A stretch of DNA of 64,000 nucleotides from positions 1 through 64,000 of the forward strand of contig JBKBHF010000011.1 in assembly GCA_046297695.1 (NCBI GenBank), given 5' to 3'. Position numbers and translations under genes: made by a program. Shown one piece after another: positions 16,566 to 23,953 of this stretch. Positions within the stretch are counted from its first letter, which is position 1. Each line of letters starts with the position of its first letter. The DNA comes from Permianibacter sp046297695 (GTDB lineage Bacteria > Pseudomonadota > Gammaproteobacteria > Enterobacterales > Permianibacteraceae). A model generated the notes under the pieces. That model was not told the origin of the DNA and did no database searches. It was given only the letters and a program-made list of their open reading frames with translations.

Positions 16566-17399
16566 ATGTCAGCCGTAGTGGAAACCTCTTCATCCTGGTC
16601 ACGACGCGCCGCTGCTCTGGTCGGCGCCAAATGGTTTGAGCGCTTCATCATTGGCTTGATTGTGTTCAATGGCATCGTGGTCGGCATCGAGACCTCGCCC
16701 CAGCTGAGTGCGGAGCAGCATCACCTGCTGCTGCAGATCAACCACGCCATCCTCGGCCTGTTCACGCTGGAAGTGCTGCTCAAGCTGCTGGCGGTAGCGC
16801 CGAACTTCGGCCGCTATTTCCGTGACGGCTGGAACCTGTTCGATTTTTCCATCGTCGCGCTGAGCTACATCCCGGCCACTGGCCCCTTGGCAACGCTGGC
16901 ACGGCTGCTGCGCGTGCTGCGGGTGCTGCGACTCATTTCGGCGTTGCCGGAACTGCGGCTGATCGTTTCGACACTGGTGCGTTCGATCCCCGGCATGGCC
17001 AACGTGATCATGCTGATGGGAATCCTCTTCTATATCTATGCCGTCGCCGGCTTTCACCTGTTCCACACCGTCGCACCGGAATACTGGGGCAGCCTCGGCA
17101 CCGCTTTGCTGACGCTGTTCCAGCTGGTGACGCTGGAAAGCTGGACCGCCGTCATGCAAGCGGCGATGGCGCATTACCCATGGGCGTGGATTTATTTCAT
17201 CAGCTTCATCGTGATCGGCACCTTCGTCGTCATCAACCTGTTCATCGCGGTCGTGATCAACAACCTGTACGATGCCAAAGGCGAACCGGCCGCCGACGCC
17301 CATCTGCCGCCCAGCAAAGCCGCGCTGCTGCGCGAGCTGGAACAGACCCACGAAGCGCTGGCCCGACTGAAAGCGCAACTGGACAAACTACCGCATTGA
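16566..17399 (+). CDS. Bacterial voltage-gated sodium channel (BacNav/NaChBac type)
   Basis: A six-transmembrane, one-domain ion channel of 277 residues that should form a homotetramer. S4 has Arg113, Arg116, Arg119 and Arg122 at three-residue spacing (LARLLRVLRVLRL). The pore loop FQLVTLESWT (filter TLESW, residues 189-193) is the signature of bacterial sodium channels. The last 28 residues form a heptad-like coiled coil (LLRELEQTHEALARLKAQL), as in NaChBac relatives. ATG 16566 is used; the longer frame overlaps gph. It is 43 bases after gph and 19 before trpG. Confidence 0.93.
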   Translation: MSAVVETSSSWSRRAAALVGAKWFERFIIGLIVFNGIVVGIETSPQLSAEQHHLLLQINHAILGLFTLEVLLKLLAVAPNFGRYFRDGWNLFDFSIVALSYIPATGPLATLARLLRVLRVLRLISALPELRLIVSTLVRSIPGMANVIMLMGILFYIYAVAGFHLFHTVAPEYWGSLGTALLTLFQLVTLESWTAVMQAAMAHYPWAWIYFISFIVIGTFVVINLFIAVVINNLYDAKGEPAADAHLPPSKAALLRELEQTHEALARLKAQLDKLPH

Positions 17400-17418
17400 G
17401 CGGCAGCAGGGCGGCACC

Positions 17419-18003
17419 GTGTTATTGCTGATCGACAACTACGACTCGTTCACCTGGAACCTGGTCCAGTATTTCGGCGAACTCGGCGCCGAGGTTCGGG
17501 TCGTCCGCAACGACGCCCTGACGCTGGCCGACATCGAACGCCTGCAACCGACACAGCTGGTGATCTCGCCCGGCCCCTGCAGTCCGAATGAAGCCGGCAT
17601 ATCGCTCGCCGCGATTCAGCACTTCGCCGGCCGGCTGCCAATCCTCGGCGTCTGCCTCGGCCATCAAGCCATCGCGCAAGTGTTCGGTGCGCACGTCGTG
17701 CGCGCGCCGCACGTCATGCACGGCAAAACCTCGCCGATTCACCATGCCAATGTCGGTGTCTTCCATGGTTTGCCGTCACCGTTTGCCGCCACCCGCTATC
17801 ACTCGCTCTTGGTCGATCGAGACAGCCTGAATGCCGAGCTGGAAGAAACCGCATGGACCGAACGCAACGGCGCGCGCGATTATTTGATGGGCTTGCGCCA
17901 CCGGACCCTGCCGATTGAAGGCGTGCAGTTTCATCCGGAGTCGATTCTGACCGAGCATGGGCATTGGTTGTTGCGGAATTTTCTTGAACGGTCGGTGCGC
18001 TAG
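17419..18003 (+). CDS. trpG: Anthranilate / aminodeoxychorismate synthase glutaminase subunit
   Basis: Class I glutamine amidotransferase supplying ammonia to TrpE or PabB. The catalytic Cys is in GVCLGHQAIA and the His-Glu pair in VQFHPESILTEHG; LLIDNYDSFTWNLVQYF is the usual start. GTG 17419 is the first codon. 194 residues. TrpG and PabA cannot be separated by sequence alone; trpE, trpD and trpC are not adjacent. The conserved rpe-gph-trp neighbourhood favours TrpG. Confidence 0.88.
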   Translation: MLLLIDNYDSFTWNLVQYFGELGAEVRVVRNDALTLADIERLQPTQLVISPGPCSPNEAGISLAAIQHFAGRLPILGVCLGHQAIAQVFGAHVVRAPHVMHGKTSPIHHANVGVFHGLPSPFAATRYHSLLVDRDSLNAELEETAWTERNGARDYLMGLRHRTLPIEGVQFHPESILTEHGHWLLRNFLERSVR

Positions 18004-18121
18004 TTCAGCCATTTTCTCGCAGCAAGCCACTTGCTCCAGCTTTCTCCCATACGAGTACGTCTCAAAAACTCTGACACCGCAAGCGCTTCTAGAATGCCGG
18101 TTCTCGCACCGGCAGGCGAGT

Positions 18122-18151
18122 TACTTTCTCTTGCTCGTGCAAGAGAAAGTA
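18122..18151. repeat. Perfect 13-bp inverted repeat (ACTTTCT type)
   Basis: TACTTTCTCTTGC, loop TCGT, then GCAAGAGAAAGTA. The same core (ACTTTCTTG/CAAGAAAGT) recurs at 18703-18729, suggesting a dispersed repeat family. Confidence 0.75.
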
Positions 18152-18381
18152 TCCAAAGAGAACACGCCCCACGCGCCACAGTCGTTCAGCTACTTCGGAT
18201 AGTCCGCCCGTCGCTTCGGCGTTATCGGCTGCGGGCACGCATTGATGCGGCGTCCTGCCTTATCAATGCTGCGCAAGCCATCCGGGCTTGCGCACCCGGC
18301 CGCTAACGCCGAATCGCCGGCTGGCGCGAATGGGGGCCCCGGGTTCTAGCGGGGTCAGCTGCTTCGGCATTTTATATTTAG

Positions 18382-18463
18382 CCGTCATTCCCGCGCAGGC
18401 GGGGATCCAGTTGTCGCCCCACACTTCAAAGTCACTGGATTCCCGCCTGCGCGGGAATGACGG
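18382..18463. repeat. Head-to-head pair of REP-like palindromic units
   Basis: Two 29-base units (18382-18410 and 18435-18463) are inverted relative to each other with one or two mismatches, separated by 24 bases. Each contains TTCCCGC, a short middle, and GCGGGAA-like arms. A third copy of the unit lies alone at 30503-30530. Confidence 0.85.
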
Positions 18464-18702
18464 TGTTTTTCTTTGCGCGAAGCGTGCCTTTGCCTTTCCC
18501 GCCGTCTGACGAGCCGAACAACGCAATGGAAGCTGGGTTAACAGCCCGGAGCAAAGCGACGGGGCGAGGCAGGAAGCCGAAGCCTTTTGTGACTGCACAA
18601 GGATGTGCTGTCACAAAAGCCCCAGCTGGAATGGAGTAGCGCAGGGCACCGCTAAAACGGTTTCATTGTTTTAGCGGCGAGGAATACAGGCAATGTTCTT
18701 TG

Positions 18703-18747
18703 GTGACTTTCTTGCGCCAAGAAAGTCACTCGCCCGCCGGGGCGAGT
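18703..18747. repeat. Second ACTTTCT-type inverted repeat plus adjoining GC hairpin
   Basis: GTGACTTTCTTG (18703-18714), loop CGC, CAAGAAAGTCAC (18718-18729), followed at once by ACTCGCCC, loop, GGGCGAGT (18728-18747). Related to the repeat at 18122. Confidence 0.7.
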
Positions 18748-18982
18748 CCCGGCAAACCATCCGGCTACATCGCTGCCGGAATAATCGAACCAGCGGAGCG
18801 GCAATGCCCCCACCCCGCCCCTCTCGCTGGCAGGGGAGGGAGCACTACCGAGATCACTAGAAGCCATCTCAAAAAACAGGTTCGGCTAAGTTGCTGGATC
18901 CAGATCGATTTCAAGCGAACAACACCACGGAAGAATAGCTGGGGGATCGACACCGCTTTAGCTTTGTGATCAGATATGGAAC

Positions 18983-19114
18983 ATGAAGCTCACCAACGAA
19001 CAATGGGCGGTCCTCGAACCGCTATTCCAGACGCCGACTCGACGTGACAGTCGCGGCCGGCCGGCCAGGCCCGCGCGGGAAGTATTGGACGGCATACTTT
19101 GGGTGCTCAAGACA
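18983..19114 (+). pseudogene. IS5-family transposase, 5' fragment
   Basis: The first about 44 residues (LTNEQWAVLEPLF, then SRGRPARP and EVLDGILWVLKT) match the N-terminus of IS5-type DDE transposases (the DUF4096-like start). Similarity stops abruptly after VLKT, where family members continue with Gly-Ala/Cys-x-Trp and the catalytic core. No downstream DDE motif or terminal repeat was found, so this is a stub left by deletion or insertion. Confidence 0.75.
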
Positions 19115-19198
19115 TGCCTGAATGCAGAGAAAGCAACATGCGTCCGAAACCGCTACGTGGGTTCGGAATTGCTGGCTGCGTGGATTGTGATAACGGCA

Positions 19199-19825
19199 TT
19201 ACTGCTCAAGAAAAGCAGATTTTCTATCGGCGACAACGAGAAAAAACTCAACATTGCTATTGCTTTTATCCATCCTCAGGCCAAAATCGGCGAGCTTGGC
19301 CTCCTTCTCCAGCTCATCCATGACGATATCGCTTATTACCTCGATATCCCGCATCAATGCTTCCTTGCTGAAATCAGCTGCTCCAAAGTCGAATTTACAG
19401 GACATTTTCCTGCACTCTACATTTGTCAGATATTTTCCAGCCAGCTCCGAACCGAGTAATATTTTGTTTATTCTGGCTTCCGTGGCGGCCGCCCATGCTT
19501 GGTCTCGAGCCTCGCTTAAAAACTGACTCGGCAGGGACACAATTTCACCCGGAATCCGATCCGACCCTTCGCGTTTACTCGTTTCGCCATTAGAAGATCT
19601 TGTTGATTCCGCGTCAGTTGGCATTGACTCCGCCGGCGCCGTATTTGCCATCTGATTTAATACGACCAGCTTCTCCGACGTTATTTCGCAAGCATTCTTG
19701 TTTTGATAAGCAAGAAACTCAGCGCGTAACTGAGTCAAGTCGTCAGATATCGAGTTGGCTTTGTGCGCGAAATATACTGCCGTCGACGCCGTGGCAAGTA
19801 GACAGAAAAACCAGATCTTTTTCAT
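19199..19825 (-). CDS. Hypothetical membrane-anchored protein
   Basis: Starts MKKIWFFCLLATASTAVYFA (ATG 19825), a signal anchor, then a short coiled-coil stretch, a Ser/Thr/Glu-rich linker around residues 70-95, and a C-terminal domain with paired cysteines in NVECRKMSCKFDFG. That C-x-x-x-x-C pattern recurs in many uncharacterised periplasmic proteins. Base composition is clearly more AT-rich than the surrounding genes, which with the transposase stub suggests acquisition by transfer. No function recognised. Confidence 0.65.
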   Translation of the reverse strand: MKKIWFFCLLATASTAVYFAHKANSISDDLTQLRAEFLAYQNKNACEITSEKLVVLNQMANTAPAESMPTDAESTRSSNGETSKREGSDRIPGEIVSLPSQFLSEARDQAWAAATEARINKILLGSELAGKYLTNVECRKMSCKFDFGAADFSKEALMRDIEVISDIVMDELEKEAKLADFGLRMDKSNSNVEFFLVVADRKSAFLEQ

Positions 19826-19884
19826 TTCTTTCTCAATTCGGTGAATGGCGGGCCACCAAAATATGCAACCCGCCACATTGGGAC

Positions 19885-20043
19885 TTACTTCTCGAAAGTG
19901 ACGACCTTACACTCGCCTGTCGACTCATTACAGACAATACATCGGGTCTTTCCAGTCGAGGTTGTCCAGCAATGGGTGTACACGGCGTTAGCTGTAGTGG
20001 CGACAAAAAGACCCAAGAAAGCAAGAGTTGAAATTCGTTTTAT
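19885..20043 (-). CDS. Small secreted cysteine-containing protein with apparent AUA start
   Basis: A textbook signal peptide (IKRISTLAFLGLFVATTANA) is followed by a short mature part, VYTHCWTTSTGKTRC, then CNESTGEC. GGAGGA (20047-20052 on the minus strand) lies directly upstream, but the codons after it are ATA ATA AAA; no ATG, GTG or TTG lies between the RBS and the signal peptide. The only ATG starts in frame (20115, 20127) are upstream of the RBS and add an unlikely leader. Either AUA initiates translation or the start codon is mutated. Cotranscribed with the neighbour at 19199. Confidence 0.5.
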   Translation of the reverse strand: MKRISTLAFLGLFVATTANAVYTHCWTTSTGKTRCIVCNESTGECKVVTFEK

Positions 20044-20206
20044 TATTCCTCCATATTTTTTATCGCGACTCCGCTCACAGTTGGTTGAGCCGCTGCACAA
20101 GCATACGGTAGTCATGTATCGCAGCACAATTGCCAGAGCTGCCGCAAATTGCGGCCCGTGTCACGTAGTTTCGTCCAACAAACAGAGTAGTGGAGTGCAT
20201 TCACAA

Positions 20207-21649
20207 CTACAATTTGATACACACGTTTTTCGCCTCAGTAAAAAATCTCAGCGCCTCCACCCCACCTTCCCTACCCACCCCCGACTGCTTCACGCCGCCA
20301 AACGGCGTCCGCAAATCCCTGAGCAGCCAACAGTTCACCCAGACAATCCCCGACTCCAATGAAGCCGCCACCCGATGCGCACGCTTCAAATCGCTGGTCC
20401 AGACACTGGCCGCCAGACCGTACGCGGTGCCGTTGGCATACCCCAGCACCTCGTCTTCGGAGTCAAACGGCGTAATCGTTGCGACCGGTCCGAAGATCTC
20501 TTCCTGATTGCTTCGGCAATCCGGTGACAGATTCTCGAACAGCGTCGGCGCAATGAACCAGCCGTTCTGGCAACGGCCTTCTGGCTTCACGACGTGGCCA
20601 CCAGTCAGCAACCGACCACCTTCCTGCTTGGCAAGCGCGATGTAGCTAAGCACCTTGTCGAAATGCGCTTTCGAGACCACCGCACCTTGCTGGTTGCCGG
20701 CATCCATCGGGTCGCCGACTTTCAGGTTGTTGATCTTGGCCACGAGCGCGTCACGGAATTTTTCGTAAATCGGCCGCTCGACATAGATGCGCGAGCCACA
20801 CAGGCAGATCTGGCCCTGGTTGCTGAATGCGGCGCGCACCACCTCATTGACGGTGTGCTCGAAATCGCAGTCGGCGAATACCAGGGTCGGATTCTTGCCG
20901 CCGAGTTCGAGCGACAGCTTCTTGAATTTGGGCGCGGCGACCCGGGCGATGTGCTCACCGGTTTTGGTGCCACCGGTGAACGAGATGGCCTTGATCTGCG
21001 GATGCTCGACCATGGCATTGCCGCATTTGCTGCCGAGGCCGTGCACGATGTTCAGTACACCCGGTGGCAAGCCGACTTCGCGGCAGATATTGGCGAGCAG
21101 GAACGCGGTCATCGGGGTCACTTCGCTGGGCTTGGCAACGACGCAGTTGCCAGCGGCGAGCGCCGGGGCGATTTTCCAGCTGAACAGATACAGCGGCAGG
21201 TTCCACGGACTGATGCAGGCGACTACGCCAATCGGATCGCGCAGCGTGTAATTGATGGCGACGTTCGGCATGGCGTGGCTTTCGCTCGACCACTGGGTGA
21301 TGGCGTGGGCAAAGAAGCGGAAGTTGTGCGCGGCACGCGGAATGTCGACTGTGCGCGCGAGCCAGATCGGTTTGCCGTTGTCCATGCTCTCGGCTTCGGC
21401 GAGCGCATCGTTCCAGTGCTCGAGCTTGTCGGCAATGGCGTTGAGCAGCCGGGCGCGCTCATCGAGACTGGTGCGTTTCCAGGCCGGGAATGCCGCGTGC
21501 GCGGCCTGCACGGCAAGCTCGACATCGCGCTCGTCGGAGTCGGCGATGCGGGAATAGATTTCACCGGTCGCCGGTTCGTAGTTGTCGAGCCAGCTGTTGC
21601 TTTGCGCCGGCACGAGTTCGCCGTTGAGGTAGTTCAGGATATCGGTCAT
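20207..21649 (-). CDS. 2-aminomuconate 6-semialdehyde dehydrogenase (ALDH superfamily)
   Basis: NAD-dependent aldehyde dehydrogenase of 480 residues. The NAD-fold block is ISPWNLPLYLF, the catalytic Glu is in LELGGKNP and the catalytic Cys in NQGQICLCGSR, the last typical of the hydroxy/aminomuconic semialdehyde dehydrogenase group (ALDH8). The kynurenine operon at 40.4-46.9 kb makes 2-aminomuconate semialdehyde, supporting this substrate, although this gene is 19 kb away and on the opposite strand. A benzoate-pathway 2-hydroxymuconate role is possible. Confidence 0.82.
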   Translation of the reverse strand: MTDILNYLNGELVPAQSNSWLDNYEPATGEIYSRIADSDERDVELAVQAAHAAFPAWKRTSLDERARLLNAIADKLEHWNDALAEAESMDNGKPIWLARTVDIPRAAHNFRFFAHAITQWSSESHAMPNVAINYTLRDPIGVVACISPWNLPLYLFSWKIAPALAAGNCVVAKPSEVTPMTAFLLANICREVGLPPGVLNIVHGLGSKCGNAMVEHPQIKAISFTGGTKTGEHIARVAAPKFKKLSLELGGKNPTLVFADCDFEHTVNEVVRAAFSNQGQICLCGSRIYVERPIYEKFRDALVAKINNLKVGDPMDAGNQQGAVVSKAHFDKVLSYIALAKQEGGRLLTGGHVVKPEGRCQNGWFIAPTLFENLSPDCRSNQEEIFGPVATITPFDSEDEVLGYANGTAYGLAASVWTSDLKRAHRVAASLESGIVWVNCWLLRDLRTPFGGVKQSGVGREGGVEALRFFTEAKNVCIKL

Positions 21650-21736
21650 TGCAGTACACCAGTGAGTGAGCGGGATGCCCCAACCTCGGCTCGCCCCCTG
21701 ACGGCGGAGGCGATTTCTGTTACAGACAGCGCGCGT

Positions 21737-22543
21737 TTACAAACACAGCGTGCGACCGCCGTCGACCGGCACATTGATGCCGGAGACATAACTTGCTGCC
21801 GGCGAAGCCAGGAATGCGATCACGCTGGCGAGCTCTTCCGGTTCGGCAAAACGGCGCAGCGGAATGGTCTGCTTTTCTTCTTCTTCGATGTCCTGCACCG
21901 GAACACCGGCTTTCTGGGCCTTGTTGTGGAAAATCGCTTCCAGCCGCGTGGTTTTGGTCGCGCCGGGCAGCACGTTGTTGACGGTGATGCCGAACGGGCC
22001 GAGTTCGCCGGCCAGCGTTTTGGCCCAGCTCGCCACCGCACCACGGATGGTGTTGCTGACACCGAGATTCGGGATCGGCTGCTTCACCGACGTCGAGATC
22101 ACATTGATGATGCGGCCATAGCCGGCGGCTTTCATGCCCGGCAGCAGCGCCTGCACCAACAATTGGTTGCAGATGAGATGCTGGTTGAATGCGAGCAGAA
22201 ACTGCTCAGGGGTGGCGCCGTGCGCCGGGCCCGGCGCTGGGCCACCGGTGTTGTTGATCAGGATGTCGCAACGCTCACCGCGCGCCAGGTAATCGGCGAG
22301 GCTGCGCTGCACGGAAGCCGGTTCGGCAAAGTCGGCGACGATCGAATGGTGCTGCTGACCGGCGTCGGCAGGCAACGAGGCCAGCGCGGCGGCCAGTTTG
22401 CCGGCATCGCGTGCCAGCAGGGTCACGGCTGCGCCTTGTCCGGCCAGCATGCGCGCGCTGGCAAGGCCGATGCCTTGGCTGCTGCCGCAGACCAGGGCGC
22501 GATGGCCGTCGAGACGGGTGTTCAGGAGCGTGTGAGTGGTCAT
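21737..22543 (-). CDS. SDR family oxidoreductase with altered catalytic motif
   Basis: Short-chain dehydrogenase/reductase fold of 268 residues: nucleotide-binding ALVCGSSQGIGLASA, NNTGGPAPG in place of NNAG, and ALPGATKTTR near the C-terminal half. The usual Tyr-x-x-x-Lys is replaced by SNTIR (Ser and Arg at the Tyr and Lys positions), so ordinary ketoreductase chemistry is doubtful. It precedes the dehydrogenase at 20207 by 87 bases on the same strand, so it may act in the same aromatic-degradation branch. ATG 22543 is the start. Confidence 0.8.
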   Translation of the reverse strand: MTTHTLLNTRLDGHRALVCGSSQGIGLASARMLAGQGAAVTLLARDAGKLAAALASLPADAGQQHHSIVADFAEPASVQRSLADYLARGERCDILINNTGGPAPGPAHGATPEQFLLAFNQHLICNQLLVQALLPGMKAAGYGRIINVISTSVKQPIPNLGVSNTIRGAVASWAKTLAGELGPFGITVNNVLPGATKTTRLEAIFHNKAQKAGVPVQDIEEEEKQTIPLRRFAEPEELASVIAFLASPAASYVSGINVPVDGGRTLCL

Positions 22544-22678
22544 GGTTCTGGTACCTCTATCTGAGGCCGACATTTAATCACAGGGAATTCCTCACAGGCA
22601 GCCTCGACTTCGGCTACGGTATAGTAGGTTGCTGACAACGGACGCAGCGCAGTAGCTGAGCAAGGTTTCCCGAGATCC

Positions 22679-23953
22679 ATGACCACGCACACCGAGTTGT
22701 ACAAGAAGCGAATTGCCGTCACGGCCTTGCAGCCGGGCATGTTCGTGTGCGAGCTGGATCGGCCCTGGTCGGAGACGCCGTTTCTGTTTCAGGGCTTCCC
22801 GCTGCTGTCTGAGGACGATGTGCTGGCCGTGCAGCTGCATTGCGAGTACGTGTTCATCGACGAGTCACGCGCGATCAACGTCGCGAAAAGCAGTCGCTTG
22901 TCGCTGGTGCCGCTGGAAGGCGAGAGCCATGACGATGCTCGCTACAGCCCGACGCCACAAGTCAGCCTGGCAGAAGAAGCCGAGCATGCCGGCTTTGTCC
23001 ATGCCCATGGCAAAGCCGTGGTCGAGAAAGTGTTCGATGACATTCTGTCCGGACACGCCATCCGGGTGCAGGATTGCCGCTTGCTGGTGCGGCAGTGCGT
23101 CAGTAGCCTGATGCGCAATGAGAACGCTCTGATCTGGTTTTCCCGGCTAAAATCGCGCGACGAGTACACCGCTTTGCATTGCCTGAGCGTATCGGTGCTG
23201 GCCGCCGGCTTTGCCCGCTACCTCGGCCACAGCCAGCAGGAAGTGGAAGAGATCGGCCTTGCCGGTCTGTTGCACGACGTTGGCAAAATCAAGCTCGATC
23301 AGCAGATCCTGAACAAGCCGGACCGGCTGACCAGCAGTGAATACGAACATGTGAAGCAGCACGCGGCGTTCGGCTATGAATTGCTGAGCGCGCAATCGGT
23401 CGGCAGCTGGCCGACCGTCGCCGCCCGCAGCCATCACGAGCGACTGGACGGCCGTGGTTACCCGCAGGGCATCGCCGCGGACGAGATTCCGTATATTGCC
23501 CGGCTGATTGCAGTGGTCGATTGCTATGACGCCATCACCTCGCACCGAGTCTACGATGCCGCCCGCTCGACCAACCGCGCGTTCCGCATTCTGATGGAAG
23601 AGCGCGGTCGCCATTTCGATGCCGAGCTGGTCGAGAAATTCATCGAGTGGATTGGTGTCTACCCGGTCGGCAGCATTGTCGAGTTGCACACCGGCGAGAT
23701 CGGCGTGGTGGTGGCCGTCAACGCCAAGGCGCGCCTGAAGCCGGCGATTGTGCTGGTGCGCGATGAAATGCAGCAGCCGTGCGAGCCGCGCTACGTTGAC
23801 ATGAACGTGCAGCGCGACCGCAACGGCCAGTCCTACCGCATCCGCGAAAGCCATCCGAATCTGAGCTTCGGCATCGACATTCAGCAATACGAACGTCAGG
23901 GCTTGTTCACGCCTCGCTATCTGACGGCGCCACCGACGACAGCAACCGGTTGA
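22679..23953 (+). CDS. HD-GYP domain c-di-GMP phosphodiesterase with DUF3391
   Basis: Cytoplasmic 424-residue protein. An N-terminal DUF3391-like region (about 10-115) precedes the HD-GYP domain: HD at residues 199-200 in LLHDVGKIKL and GYP at 260-262 in HHERLDGRGYP. This class degrades c-di-GMP to GMP. The final 47 bases overlap the convergent GGDEF-EAL gene. ATG 22679 is adopted. Confidence 0.92.
   Translation: MTTHTELYKKRIAVTALQPGMFVCELDRPWSETPFLFQGFPLLSEDDVLAVQLHCEYVFIDESRAINVAKSSRLSLVPLEGESHDDARYSPTPQVSLAEEAEHAGFVHAHGKAVVEKVFDDILSGHAIRVQDCRLLVRQCVSSLMRNENALIWFSRLKSRDEYTALHCLSVSVLAAGFARYLGHSQQEVEEIGLAGLLHDVGKIKLDQQILNKPDRLTSSEYEHVKQHAAFGYELLSAQSVGSWPTVAARSHHERLDGRGYPQGIAADEIPYIARLIAVVDCYDAITSHRVYDAARSTNRAFRILMEERGRHFDAELVEKFIEWIGVYPVGSIVELHTGEIGVVVAVNAKARLKPAIVLVRDEMQQPCEPRYVDMNVQRDRNGQSYRIRESHPNLSFGIDIQQYERQGLFTPRYLTAPPTTATG

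Larger units (their letters stand above)
18004..18982. other. Noncoding repeat-rich region downstream of trpG
   Basis: About 980 bases without a credible gene. It holds three separate inverted-repeat structures listed individually, short GC hairpins (for example around 18290-18310), and scattered short frames typical of noncoding DNA. It leads into a transposase stub at 18983, so it looks like an accumulation site for repeats and insertions. Confidence 0.7.

Noticed and set aside
18004..18982. Possible CRISPR array
   Set aside because: Repeats are inverted pairs and not evenly spaced direct repeats; no cas genes.
20594..22564. 656-residue plus-strand frame opposite the dehydrogenase and SDR genes
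   Set aside because: Antisense shadow across two real genes and their spacer.
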